A stretch of 64,000 bases of DNA from Siminovitchia sp047228825 (GCF_047228825.1 NZ_JBFEGN010000003.1:62001-126000); one strand, 5' to 3'; counted from the stretch's first letter, positions 35,341 to 44,554 are shown. Numbers and translations: made by a program. The notes: generated from the letters alone by a model not told the origin.

Positions 35341-35547
35341 TGCACTACTTGCTCCCAGACAATCAAGTGCCCACATAAGGATTGTCTTTTCATGGCATCC
35401 ATGTTCATTTAAATGAGGTTAATAAAAACTTATGCCGCTGCACTTATATCAAACTTATTCTATACTTTTTTCCCATTCTTGTCCATCACAAAAAAATAAT
35501 GGCGGGGCCCCGATGCAGCCAGAGCCCAAAATTCGTTCTCCAAAAGG

Positions 35548-35935
35548 ATGTTTCGTTATTATTATCAAATCTTTGATCAGTATGACCGGGACGTGATTGC
35601 CAGCGCATTGTTGACAGATGCTTCCGGCTATTTCCGGCCGAATATGTATCAACGCTCCTCATTTGGTACATTCTGTTTTGGCCGGCAAATATGCCAATGA
35701 AGCCAAACATGAAACAGAAATCATATCAGAGGAGGCGAAGGAATTGCTCTATCTCGATCGTAACAACTTGCCATTGAGTTGGTCCGAATGGGAAAAATAA
35801 TAAGGGAGGAGGGCGTAGAAAAAGGCATAGAAAAAAACAACGGGAGATTGCCAAAAAACGTTGCAGGAAGGCTATTCAATGAAAGAGATTGTGAAAATGA
35901 CAGCGCTTTCGGAAGCGGAAGTTCAGAAATTATAA
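35548..35935 (+). pseudogene. Rpn-family PD-(D/E)XK nuclease/transposase relic
   Basis: Fragments of one protein appear in successive frames. FRYYYQIFDQYDRDVIASAL and FRPNMYQRSS (35548-35660) match the mid-domain of Rpn/YhgA-like recombination-promoting nucleases. ELLYLDRNNLPLSWSEWEK lies in a second frame (to 35800), EEGVEKGIEKNN in a third, and KTLQEGYSMKEIVKM plus TALSEAEVQKL, the usual helical C-terminal tail, ends at TAA 35935. The N-terminal catalytic part is missing and at least two frameshifts separate the pieces, so this is a decayed gene. The flanks (35212-35547 and 35936-36121) hold no other gene. Confidence 0.7.
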
Positions 35936-36121
35936 TACATTTTATAAGAAATAGACCGTTTATCAGGAATATGACGTCCAAGGAAATACATGGTGTTTTA
36001 TAATGGAAAATGACATCAAAGAAGTAAGTTTCATTAACAAGTGGGTATAGGGAGTTTACGTTTTTTCCATGCTATAATATACTTTAATACATATTATAAA
36101 CAACGCGGGAAAGAGTGTTCT

Positions 36122-36679
36122 ATGTTGATAACAAGAGAAACCCCGTTAAGGGAGAAAAGCATTGTACTGATAGGCTTTATGGGTGTAGGAAAAACTACTG
36201 TCGGGGAAATGGTTGCCAAAAAGCTGTATCGCAGTTTTATTGACATCGATCAAGTCATCGAACGGGACTTTGGCCTGCCAACGACAGAAATTTTCAAAAA
36301 GTATGGCGAAGAAAAATTTCGGGAATATGAAAAAAATACCGTTGTTTCTTATTGCCGACAAAGATTAAAAGTTATTTCGCTTGGCGGCGGCGCTTTTATG
36401 AATGATGAGGTCAGGAAGGCCTGCCTTACAAATTGCATTGTTTTTTATCTAGATGTTGCTTGGGAAGAATGGAAAAAGAGGTTAAACATTTTAATTGACA
36501 GTCGGCCTGTTTTACAGGACCGCAGCATAGATGATATTCAAAAGCTCTTTTATGAGCGCCAAGGATTATATGCAGTCAATCACTCAAAATTAAGAGTTGA
36601 CGAAAGATCAGCGGAAGAAGTGGCGGATTATATTGTCGAGTCTTTAAAGTTGTCATGGGAAATTCATGATCCCCAATGA
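36122..36679 (+). CDS. aroK: Shikimate kinase
   Basis: 185-residue P-loop kinase phosphorylating shikimate in the aromatic pathway. Walker A GFMGVGKT (residues 18-25), substrate motif FIDIDQVIERDFGL, the VISLGGGAF loop and the lid region SRPVLQDRS. The ATG at 36122 follows GGGAAAGAGTG; a longer frame to 36041 has no support. A TATAAT (36073-36078) lies upstream without a good -35. It is convergent with aroD and both belong to the shikimate pathway; neither is found at this place in B. subtilis. Confidence 0.88.
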   Translation: MLITRETPLREKSIVLIGFMGVGKTTVGEMVAKKLYRSFIDIDQVIERDFGLPTTEIFKKYGEEKFREYEKNTVVSYCRQRLKVISLGGGAFMNDEVRKACLTNCIVFYLDVAWEEWKKRLNILIDSRPVLQDRSIDDIQKLFYERQGLYAVNHSKLRVDERSAEEVADYIVESLKLSWEIHDPQ

Positions 36680-36691
36680 GAATGAAAATGA

Positions 36692-36732
36692 AGCAGGTGG
36701 AAAATAGTATCGTTTTTTCCACCTGCTTTTGT
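36692..36732. terminator. Bidirectional terminator between aroK and aroD
   Basis: Stem AGCAGGTGG / CCACCTGCT extended by AAAA/TTTT pairs, with T tracts on both exits. It lies 13 bases past aroK and 30 past aroD, serving both convergent genes. Confidence 0.85.
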
Positions 36733-36760
36733 ATTTATTTACTCATAATGTAAAAGATGC

Positions 36761-37516
36761 TTATTTATACCCCATCGTTTTTTTTAACATTTTCAGCATT
36801 TGTTGCAATTCCTCAATTGGGATCTGACCAGGTGCAGAATTTTTGACTCCAAAACCAAAAGTAACAACTGATCCATATAACCATCCGATCATTCTGCTAA
36901 GAGCCCCCAGGCTCCCCATTGACATGGTAATGATAGGTATATTCATGGCTTCGTCGGCCTTTTTGGTAACTTGCAACAGTCTGAATACATCATCTTTATT
37001 CGTGGGCATAACTGCAGCCTTGGCAATGTCTGCCCCATAAAATTCTGCCTGAAACAGCTTTTTTAACAGTTCTTCATTTGGCGGGGTATTGTCGAAGTTG
37101 TGATAAGAAAGGACCAGCTTTTTTTCATTTACTCGTGTTTGCCTTCTTAACTCCTGGACGTATGCTGCTTCATTTGAAACTTCATAGTCAATCAAGTCGA
37201 CATACTTGCTGTTGCTTATTTCGCATAATAAAGCTACTTTTTTTTCTTCGGACAGCGAAATTCGCTGACCGCCTTCTTTTTCCGAACGAATTGTAAATAG
37301 AAGGGGGAGCCCCGCCTTGAATTTAATATCTTCAAGGATGGAGACGACATATCCACTGTCATGAATGTCCTCCAGGAAGTCGGCTCTCCATTCAATTAAA
37401 TCCGGATTTCGGGGAAGAATTTTTTCCAGCTCTTCCATCATTTCTTCTCTGTTTTTCCCTATTAGAGGTGTACATATATAGGGAATCTCTTTACCTTCAA
37501 ATAACTCCCTTAACAT
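36761..37516 (-). CDS. aroD: 3-dehydroquinate dehydratase, type I
   Basis: 251-residue TIM-barrel enzyme dehydrating 3-dehydroquinate through a Schiff base. The motif EWRADFLED, catalytic His in LSYHNFDNTPP and Schiff-base Lys in DIAKAAVMP are all present; the C-terminal FGFGVKNSAPGQIP closes the active site. Length is typical of type I. B. subtilis instead carries the unrelated type II enzyme (aroQ/yqhS) between yqhT and yqhR; that gene is absent from the equivalent position here, so this one may have replaced it. Confidence 0.93.
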   Translation of the reverse strand: MLRELFEGKEIPYICTPLIGKNREEMMEELEKILPRNPDLIEWRADFLEDIHDSGYVVSILEDIKFKAGLPLLFTIRSEKEGGQRISLSEEKKVALLCEISNSKYVDLIDYEVSNEAAYVQELRRQTRVNEKKLVLSYHNFDNTPPNEELLKKLFQAEFYGADIAKAAVMPTNKDDVFRLLQVTKKADEAMNIPIITMSMGSLGALSRMIGWLYGSVVTFGFGVKNSAPGQIPIEELQQMLKMLKKTMGYK

Positions 37517-37618
37517 TTGACCACCTCAATGAAAGATTTTAACCGTGCAAATTTCAATTGGTCGTCCGTGATTGAGTGTTCCGGTTAAGCCGCAAATCTG
37601 TCTTTGGCCGACCCCATG

Positions 37619-37657
37619 ACAACAACACTTCAGACGATCCGCCTGAAGTGTTGTTGA
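37619..37657. repeat. Perfect 13-bp inverted repeat downstream of efp
   Basis: AACAACACTTCAG / CTGAAGTGTTGTT with a 9-base loop (37621-37655). Placed just past the efp stop like a terminator, but neither strand has a T tract after it, so intrinsic termination would be weak. Confidence 0.6.
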
Positions 37658-37667
37658 AAAACGGAAT

Positions 37668-38225
37668 CTACGCCCTGGATACATACGAGCCGTCCGAAGT
37701 ATTAATCACCAATGTATCCCCTTCATTGATAAAAAACGGCACTTGGACAACGAACCCGGTTTCAAGTGTTGCCGGTTTGGATCCTCCCGAAGCGGTATCG
37801 CCTTTAATGCCGGGTTCTGTGGAAACCACTTTTAACTGCACGGTGTTGGGCAAATCGATTCCAAGCGTTTCCCCGTTATACATGATGATATGCACTTCCA
37901 TATTTTCGAGCAGGAAGTTTAATTCATGCTCAATTTGTGCAGACGATAATTCAATTTGTTCATATGTTTCCTGGTCCATGAAAACGTGTTGGTCCCCGCT
38001 CGCATACAAATACTGCATCGTTTTGTTATCAATTTGGGCCCGGTTGACTTTTTCCCCGGCACGAAACGTTTTTTCTGCAATGGCCCCCGTCCGTAAATTT
38101 CTTAATTTGGATCGGACAAAGGCTGCGCCTTTCCCGGGCTTGACATGCTGAAATTCCAAGACACGCCAAATGCCCCCATCTACTTCAATCGTTAACCCTG
38201 TTCGAAAGTCGTTAACTGAAATCAT
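37668..38225 (-). CDS. efp: Translation elongation factor P
   Basis: 185 residues, three beta-barrel domains; relieves ribosome stalling at polyproline. The modified residue is Lys32 in HVKPGKGAAFVRSKLRNL, which in Bacilli carries a 5-aminopentanol group. The C-terminal block GDTASGGSKPATLETGFVVQVP is the EF-P signature. Follows yqhT by 21 bases, as in B. subtilis. Confidence 0.97.
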   Translation of the reverse strand: MISVNDFRTGLTIEVDGGIWRVLEFQHVKPGKGAAFVRSKLRNLRTGAIAEKTFRAGEKVNRAQIDNKTMQYLYASGDQHVFMDQETYEQIELSSAQIEHELNFLLENMEVHIIMYNGETLGIDLPNTVQLKVVSTEPGIKGDTASGGSKPATLETGFVVQVPFFINEGDTLVINTSDGSYVSRA

Positions 38226-38246
38226 ATTTCTTCCTCCTGCTGCAAG

Positions 38247-39308
38247 TTATAAAATAATTAGTTCTTTTGGTGCATGCGTTAATGTTTCATTCCCGTTTTG
38301 AGTAATAAGTATGTCATCCTCAATGCGTACTCCGCCAATATCCGGCAAATAGATTCCCGGTTCAACTGTTACAACCATTCCGGGAACAAGTTTTGTTTCA
38401 GATCTGCTCGCCAAACCGGGCCCTTCATGTACTTCCAAGCCAATGCCGTGGCCAAGGGAGTGGCCGAATTTGTCTCCATACCCTTTTTCATTTATGTAAT
38501 CCCGGGCAATTGTATCGGCTTCCCGCCCCGTCATGCCGGGCTTGATTTTGTCCACAGCCTGAATTTGGGCTGCCAAAACAATGTCATAAATTTCCTTTAA
38601 TTGCCTAGATGGATTTCCGACGGCAACTGTGCGGGTAATGTCGGAAACATACCCTTGATACAGTGCGCCGTAATCCAATGTGACGAAGTCGCCGCTTTCA
38701 ATCAATTTGCCGCTTGCCACTCCATGTGGCAATGCCGATCGTTTGCCGGAGGCCACAATAATATCAAATGAAGAAGAGGTTGCGCCATTTTTGCGCATAA
38801 AAAATTCCAGCTCATTGGCGATATCCAACTCCGCAACACCCGGTTTTATGTAGTTTAAAATGTGGTTAAAGGCCGCATCCGCAATTTTCGCGGCTTCTTT
38901 GATCACATGGATTTCCTCTTCCGTTTTAACCATGCGGAGTTCTTCAATCATGTTTGATATGGGAACCGTCTCGGCTTCTATTGATTGTTCGAGCTTTTTC
39001 CACGTTGAGTAAACTATGTGGTCCTGTTCAAAGCCTAGTTTGCTGATTTTCGCCTCATTTACGATTTTGGCCACTTCTTCTATGAGCGACTTGTTATGCT
39101 GTACGATTTCATACCCGCTCGTTTGGGATTTTGCCTGTTCTACATAACGAAAGTCCGTAATAAAATAGGCCTTGTCCGAAAATAATAACGCCGCTCCGGC
39201 CGAGCCGGTAAAGTTTGTCACGTATCGGCGGTTGTATGGGCTCATAATGAGCACACCTTCAATGCCGTGCTGCGATAATAATTGCTGCACTTTTTTTACA
39301 TGTTCCAT
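38247..39308 (-). CDS. yqhT: Xaa-Pro aminopeptidase-like metallopeptidase YqhT
   Basis: M24-family peptidase of 353 residues that releases N-terminal residues before proline. N-terminal creatinase-like domain (1-125); catalytic domain with metal ligands Asp in LDYGALYQGYVSDITR (two), His in HSLGHGIGLEVHE, and Glu in VTVEPGIYLPDIGGVRIEDD (two). ATG at 39308 matches the B. subtilis length; in-frame starts to 39365 add residues the family lacks. Operon with efp. Confidence 0.93.
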   Translation of the reverse strand: MEHVKKVQQLLSQHGIEGVLIMSPYNRRYVTNFTGSAGAALLFSDKAYFITDFRYVEQAKSQTSGYEIVQHNKSLIEEVAKIVNEAKISKLGFEQDHIVYSTWKKLEQSIEAETVPISNMIEELRMVKTEEEIHVIKEAAKIADAAFNHILNYIKPGVAELDIANELEFFMRKNGATSSSFDIIVASGKRSALPHGVASGKLIESGDFVTLDYGALYQGYVSDITRTVAVGNPSRQLKEIYDIVLAAQIQAVDKIKPGMTGREADTIARDYINEKGYGDKFGHSLGHGIGLEVHEGPGLASRSETKLVPGMVVTVEPGIYLPDIGGVRIEDDILITQNGNETLTHAPKELIIL

Positions 39309-39418
39309 CCCGATCTCACCCGCTTTCATACAGTGAACTTTTTTTGATTGATGAATGTTCAGCATGGGATCAGTTTAACATAAAAATCCAGAAAAAACAT
39401 TGCCCAGGAATGTCTTTT

Positions 39419-39886
39419 TCACTTTTTTACATATAGCGATTCTTCATACTCGTACGATATCGAATATCCGATAAAGACACCATATAAAATAAAGGAGGTT
39501 AGTCCAGTCAAAATCGTGTTGATATCATATGATAATATGGACTTCGCATTTGGATACAGGGGGTGCAGCACAAAAAAAATGACGATAAACAATGCAGCAC
39601 CATAAACCGCACCCCATACAAATGATTTCTTTTTTCTCAATAAAGCATAATAAACAAGGGCAACGATAATCGAGATAACCCCGTATATCATAGAAACGAT
39701 AATGATCCCGATCCAGTTGCTTTTCCAGCTCCCGGCAACAGGCGTCAAAATGACTTCAGGACTAATTTCCGTAAAGTTAAAATAATATAACAGGTAGCCC
39801 ATTAAGCCTCCGAATATGCCGGCAACCAGTCCTGTCACAACCGCCAATGTCAAAAGGGATATATTATAGTAAGTTTCATTTGCCAT
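39419..39886 (-). CDS. yqhR: Conserved membrane protein YqhR
   Basis: 155 residues with four transmembrane helices (LTLAVVTGLVAGIFGGLMGYL, IGIIIVSMIYGVISIIVALV, AVYGAALFIVIFFVLHPLY, LTSFILYGVFIGYSISY). ATG at 39886 follows GGAGGTGCTTTTT; the frame extends upstream to 39925 without support. It matches the YqhR family, which lies by yqhT in Bacillus; function unknown. Confidence 0.85.
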   Translation of the reverse strand: MANETYYNISLLTLAVVTGLVAGIFGGLMGYLLYYFNFTEISPEVILTPVAGSWKSNWIGIIIVSMIYGVISIIVALVYYALLRKKKSFVWGAVYGAALFIVIFFVLHPLYPNAKSILSYDINTILTGLTSFILYGVFIGYSISYEYEESLYVKK

Positions 39887-40501
39887 AAAAAGCACCTCCA
39901 TCATTATCATGTCCTTACTTTTCATTTCTTTTCATACAGATCATTTATCTGGTTATATTTTCATTAATTTAGTAAAATATAAGCGAGAACAAAATTGTCA
40001 CGCCTCACTTTTTTCATTCCTTTTACAGAAATTGCACAATCTGCCGGCATCATTATTTTTACGGAAACATAAAGCAACCAATGGGTATCGGGAGTACATC
40101 GTCATTTTTGCAGGCATTATTATCATTTGTTGCCAATGATTGCCAGGTTTACGGGCTTTTAAGCCGAATCTCCGAATTCCCGGCAAGGCATGAAAGCCTG
40201 CCCCGGCTACGAAATAATACAAGCAATCCATCTCTTGCGCTGCGGGGATGCGTTCTGTGCGTGCTGTTCCTTCTTTCTCACTCAATCATACGGTGTCCCC
40301 GGCCTGCTTTTCCAAAAATGTTTTGTCTGAGTGTCCCGCAAAATACGGGTTAAAAAACGGGGCTTTGGGCTTCGTTTAAATATTTGCAGCTGGTGGAAAA
40401 GAAGAGTGAGAAGAGTATGAATATAAATTGCGTTGTTCATTAATGTATAAATGCATTGCTTTTGGGGAAAGATGTCCATTACTCCCGAGGAGGTGGCGCT
40501 C
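39887..40501. other. 615-base interval without a recognised gene
   Basis: Short frames on both strands (for example minus 39998-40285) show no family resemblance, no good ribosome binding site and ordinary composition. In B. subtilis yqhQ lies here between yqhR and yqhP; I see no remnant of it. Confidence 0.5.
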
Positions 40502-40855
40502 TTGAATGTACGGAATTGGATCGTAGGAGGAATCTTTCTCTTTGCTGTCGTGGGACTCGGTTCCTATTTGTTTACCAACCCGGCAGGCCTGCTCAAGCAA
40601 CTGTTCATTATTGGGATTACGGTGGTTGCCATTTTGGTGATCTTCCGGTTTTGGAGCAACCGGTCGCAAAGCGGAAGAGAAAGACATGCATTTGCCAAAG
40701 CGGCAAAGCAATCTAAATTACGGGCAAAACGGCGCAAGGGTCAAATAAAGGCAAAGAGCCATTTGCGAAACCGGCCGTTGCGCAAAAGATCCACTGCCCA
40801 TTTAACAGTCATTGAAGGAAAGAAAAGCAAGAAAAAAGACAGGGCGATTTTTTAA
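40502..40855 (+). CDS. yqhP: Small membrane protein YqhP
   Basis: 117 residues from TTG at 40502, which follows GAGGAGGTGGCGCTC; earlier in-frame codons lack an RBS. Two transmembrane helices (IVGGIFLFAVVGLGSYLF, QLFIIGITVVAILVIFRFW) and a strongly basic tail of about 60 residues rich in Lys/Arg. Similar to the SA1362/YqhP family; function unknown. Convergent with yqhO. Confidence 0.75.
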   Translation: MNVRNWIVGGIFLFAVVGLGSYLFTNPAGLLKQLFIIGITVVAILVIFRFWSNRSQSGRERHAFAKAAKQSKLRAKRRKGQIKAKSHLRNRPLRKRSTAHLTVIEGKKSKKKDRAIF

Positions 40856-40885
40856 TCGGCTCTGTCAAACGAATACTTAAAATAC

Positions 40886-41770
40886 TTAATACCTCCAGGA
40901 TGTTAAAAACATCTTGGTGCGTTTCCGCCCTTTTTCGATAAGGGCTTCTTTTTTTTTGTTATCAATTGAAAATTCGATCGAAAAAGTTTCTTTTATGGGG
41001 ATAAAAATTATGTTTTTTTCATGTTTCCGGGAAATATATTTTGCATCGTGCGCGTCTTTCATCGTTGTAAATAATGCTTCAACGAGCTGCAGCCCGTTTT
41101 TAATATTTCTTTCCGGCTGTTTCTCTGTATGATGGCTCAGTTTTACCCCGAGAACCGGCCTTTTTGGCTTTTGGCCATCTTTTTGAAACAGCCATATGGG
41201 AAAGTTACTTAATAAACCACCGTCCACGACGATATTGATCCCGGATAATGACCGGAGTTTGACAGGCTCGAAGAAATAAGGAATTGCACAGCTCATCCGT
41301 ATGGCCCGTGCCACCGGAAACGTTTCTTTTGGAACTCCATATTTATCCAAATCATCCGGAAGGACGAGCAATCTGCCCGATGATAAATCAGACGCAATAA
41401 CCCGCAGTGACTCCGGCGGCAAATCCTTAAAGGTATAGACACCTTTGAGTGCCAATTTTTTTCCGAGCCAGTCCTCCAATAAATCGCCACGGTAAATCCC
41501 CATTCTGAAGTAAAGCAGCAGCCATTTGGCCATTTGAAAAGGAAGGAGTGTTTTTCTGCGGTCCAGGAATATTTTCATATCCATTTTTTTCATCAAATCA
41601 ATGATTTCCTTGCTGGAATACCCCGCTGCCACTAAAGCGGAAATGACCGCCCCTGCACTCGTTCCGGCAAGCCGCCTGAATGTAAATCCCCTCTCCTCCA
41701 ATACTTCAAGTGCCCCGAGCAAAGCAAAACCCTTTATTCCTCCTCCCGAAAACACACCATCAATTTCCAT
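40886..41770 (-). CDS. yqhO: Patatin-like phospholipase/lipid hydrolase YqhO
   Basis: 294 residues with the complete patatin signature: oxyanion GGGIKGFALLGAL (near residue 10), nucleophile elbow GTSAG (near 37) and catalytic Asp in the DGG of VVDGGLLSNFPIWLF. No signal peptide, so probably cytosolic or peripheral. Same neighbours as B. subtilis yqhO. Substrate unknown; the whole Ser-Asp dyad is present, so likely active. Confidence 0.9.
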   Translation of the reverse strand: MEIDGVFSGGGIKGFALLGALEVLEERGFTFRRLAGTSAGAVISALVAAGYSSKEIIDLMKKMDMKIFLDRRKTLLPFQMAKWLLLYFRMGIYRGDLLEDWLGKKLALKGVYTFKDLPPESLRVIASDLSSGRLLVLPDDLDKYGVPKETFPVARAIRMSCAIPYFFEPVKLRSLSGINIVVDGGLLSNFPIWLFQKDGQKPKRPVLGVKLSHHTEKQPERNIKNGLQLVEALFTTMKDAHDAKYISRKHEKNIIFIPIKETFSIEFSIDNKKKEALIEKGRKRTKMFLTSWRY

Positions 41771-41870
41771 ATTCTGCCCCGCCTTTCACGATGCCGTTTA
41801 TATTGATATATGTTTTATAAAAAGACAATTAGAACCAATATCGGAATGTCCGGTGGCAGATGATGGCCCC

Positions 41871-41902
41871 ACATAAAAAGCCGACCCGAAATAAGGGTCA
41901 GC
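41871..41902 (-). terminator. Rho-independent terminator after nrdJ
   Basis: Minus-strand 8-bp stem GCTGACCC / GGGTCGGC (one G-T pair), loop TTATTTC, then TTTTTATG, just behind the nrdJ stop. Confidence 0.75.
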
Positions 41903-41914
41903 CAATTTCTTTCA

Positions 41915-44470
41915 TCACAGCCCGCATTTTAACTGGGCGTTGCAATTATCGCATGTATTGCATCCGCCGATCTCTTTTACCTGTCCTTTGCGGCAGACGG
42001 GGCATGTATTGCCCAATTCGGAGCCGATTGTCACACTGGTTGAGCGGACATCTTGAATCGTATCAACCAATACGACAGGACGTTCCGGCTCCTTGGTTTG
42101 CTGCTTTTCCTCAAAGCTGTTGTCTTCCGCTTTTAATGTAAGCACCTGTGAATCACGGCTTCCGTCCACATATACGGTACCGCCTTTTGCACCGCCTTTA
42201 TAGAGCCGTTCGTATACTTTTTCAACCTGCTCGACGGTATATCCTTTCGGCGCGTTGACCGTTTTGGATATGGAGCTGTCAATCCAGCGCTGGATGACGC
42301 ACTGTACATCCGCATGCGCTTCCGGGGGAAGATCCATTGCCGTTACAAACCAATGCGGCAGTTTGTCCTTATCGGCATCCGGGTGCTCCTTCAAATACTC
42401 TTCAACAATGTCGGCCTTCACTTCAATGAATTTTCCGAGCCGGCCGCTGCGGTAGTACGTAAATGAGAAATATGGTTCAAGCCCCGTTGAACAGCCGATC
42501 ATTGTTCCGGTGGAACCCGTTGGGGCAACCGTCAGAAGGTGCGAGTTGCGAATGCCGTGTTTTTTGATCGATTCACGGATTTCTTCGGGCATTCCTTTCA
42601 TGAAGCCGGTTTGGGTAAATGCTTCGCGAAGCTCTGCTGTTTCCGCCTCTGTTTTTCCTGCCAAAAACGGGAAGCTGCCCTTTTCTTTTGCCAATTCGAT
42701 GGATTCCTCGTAGGCAGTTGTGGCAATCACTTCAAACACTTTATCGACAAGTTCGTTTCCTTCCTTGGAGCCGTATTCCTTTTCACAATATATGAGCAGA
42801 TCTGCCAATCCCATGACGCCAAGGCCGATCCGGCGCTCGCCGAGTGCCTGTTTTTTATTTTCCTTCAAGAAGTATGGTGTTGCATCAATGACGTTGTCCT
42901 GCATTCTGACACCGACTTTTACGGTTTGTTTCAATTTGTCAAAGTCGACGGTCTTTTTCTTTTTATCAGCCATTTGCGCCAGGTTAACAGCCGCCAAATT
43001 ACACACGGAGTAAGGGGCCAATGGCTGCTCCCCGCAAGGGTTGGTTGCTACGACTTTTTGTCCGTACGCTTTTGCATTCGTCATTTCGTTTGCATTGTCT
43101 ATAAAGAAAATGCCCGGTTCTGCCGAGTAGGTTGCACAAATGTTGATAAGATTCCACAGTTCGCGGGCTTTCATTTTGCGGTAGACACGCACTTTATGCC
43201 CCATTTTTTTCCATTCGCGGACATCCCCCACCTTGTGCCATTGCTCATTGTAGATGTTCATTTCTTCTTCATCGTAGTTCTCAACATCCGGGAAGCAAAG
43301 TTCATAATCGGTATCATTTTCAACAGCTTCCATAAATTCTTTCGTAATGCATACGGAAATATTGGCTCCTGTCAAAAATTCCGGATTATGAACCGAATAT
43401 GTTCCTCCTTCCCGCAATTTTTCTTCGGCATTCCGGAAAATCTCTTCGCTGAATCCCCCATACCCCGGCATATTGCGGTAGTTGAGAACGCCTTGATACA
43501 TCGCTTTTTCCGCTTGCGTAAGCGGGGTAAATTTCAATTTATCTTTTGCGTGCTTTTTAATGACCGGATCTGTTGTGTTTTCGATTAAAAAGCGCAGAAT
43601 TCGCGGGTTTTGCATTTTTGAAATGATAAATTCCACGATATCCGGGTGCCACGAAGCAAGCATGATCATTTGCGCTCCCCGGCGGGAGCCTCCCTGCTCG
43701 ACAAGGTGGGTCAATTTCGCAATATCGTCCAGCCATGAGACAGAGCCGGAAGATTTGCCATTTACCCCGCGGGCGAGTGTATTGCGCGGCCTTAACGTGG
43801 ATCCGTTTGTTCCGACACCTCCGCCGCGGCTCATAATTTCCATGACTTGCTTTCTATGTTCGGAAATGCCCTCCCGCGAATCGGCGACAAATGGCATCAC
43901 ATAACAGTTAAAATAGGTGACATCCGTACCGGAGCCTGCTCCATACAAGACCCTTCCCGCCGGTATGAAATGCAAATTAACGAGTTCTTCATAAAATTTT
44001 TGGAACCATTCTTGTCTTTTTTCTTCCGTTTTTTCGACAGAGGCAAGACCTGTTGCATTCCTTTTTGCAATTTGCTCGTAAAAAACTTCAAGCGGTTTTT
44101 CTATAATATCAAGCGGGCGGACGATTACGCCTGATTCTCTCTCTTCCCCGTCCTCCAAAGCACTGCGGTATTCCTCTTCAACGATGACTTCGGCTGTTTT
44201 TGCCTCCCAATCAATGGATTGGATGAAGCCCAATCCCCTTGCCGGAAACTTCGGATCTTCCTTAATCGTCAAAACGACGAAGTCACCTTCCGTCAAAGTG
44301 ATTTTTTCCGTATCCTTATACGCATACCGGTCAATCATGACAAGCCTTGAGACCCCTTTGTGGGTAATCCGCATGTCCGGTGTGATGGGGTGAACGTGCT
44401 TGAACAATTGAATGTCTTCATTCAGCCTTTCAATATTTAAACTCGTTTTTTTTGTAAATGCAACAGACAT
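41915..44470 (-). CDS. nrdJ: Class II (adenosylcobalamin-dependent) ribonucleotide reductase
   Basis: 851 residues; reduces ribonucleotides with AdoCbl as radical source, oxygen-independent. RNR barrel motifs: RGGGVGTNGSTLRPRNT, NPCGEQPLAPYSVCNLAAVNL with the active-site Cys, and PTGSTGTMIGCSTGLEPYFSF. The C-terminal extension has a zinc-ribbon-like cluster (CPVCRKGQ, CNTCDNCNAQLKCGL) with the redox cysteines that re-reduce the active site. Unlike B. subtilis, which has only class I NrdEF, this organism has a B12 enzyme. Two NrdR boxes lie upstream, but no cobalamin riboswitch. RBS AAGAAGGAGTTGGCAAA precedes the ATG. Confidence 0.96.
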   Translation of the reverse strand: MSVAFTKKTSLNIERLNEDIQLFKHVHPITPDMRITHKGVSRLVMIDRYAYKDTEKITLTEGDFVVLTIKEDPKFPARGLGFIQSIDWEAKTAEVIVEEEYRSALEDGEERESGVIVRPLDIIEKPLEVFYEQIAKRNATGLASVEKTEEKRQEWFQKFYEELVNLHFIPAGRVLYGAGSGTDVTYFNCYVMPFVADSREGISEHRKQVMEIMSRGGGVGTNGSTLRPRNTLARGVNGKSSGSVSWLDDIAKLTHLVEQGGSRRGAQMIMLASWHPDIVEFIISKMQNPRILRFLIENTTDPVIKKHAKDKLKFTPLTQAEKAMYQGVLNYRNMPGYGGFSEEIFRNAEEKLREGGTYSVHNPEFLTGANISVCITKEFMEAVENDTDYELCFPDVENYDEEEMNIYNEQWHKVGDVREWKKMGHKVRVYRKMKARELWNLINICATYSAEPGIFFIDNANEMTNAKAYGQKVVATNPCGEQPLAPYSVCNLAAVNLAQMADKKKKTVDFDKLKQTVKVGVRMQDNVIDATPYFLKENKKQALGERRIGLGVMGLADLLIYCEKEYGSKEGNELVDKVFEVIATTAYEESIELAKEKGSFPFLAGKTEAETAELREAFTQTGFMKGMPEEIRESIKKHGIRNSHLLTVAPTGSTGTMIGCSTGLEPYFSFTYYRSGRLGKFIEVKADIVEEYLKEHPDADKDKLPHWFVTAMDLPPEAHADVQCVIQRWIDSSISKTVNAPKGYTVEQVEKVYERLYKGGAKGGTVYVDGSRDSQVLTLKAEDNSFEEKQQTKEPERPVVLVDTIQDVRSTSVTIGSELGNTCPVCRKGQVKEIGGCNTCDNCNAQLKCGL

Positions 44471-44554
44471 TTTGCCAACTCCTTCTTAAAACTTTATCGG
44501 ATAAGTTACCTTATTTATGTATCCTGTCATAGATACGTTACCATATATTTATCC

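Noticed and set aside
40081..40353. 90-residue plus-strand frame upstream of yqhP
   Set aside because: No ribosome binding site, Cys/Ser/Leu-rich composition typical of noncoding translation, and a competing frame of similar length on the other strand.
42539..43588. 349-residue open frame on the plus strand, antisense to nrdJ
   Set aside because: It lies wholly within nrdJ, whose conserved motifs are all in the minus frame; the antisense product is Phe/His/Cys-rich with no family pattern or ribosome binding site.
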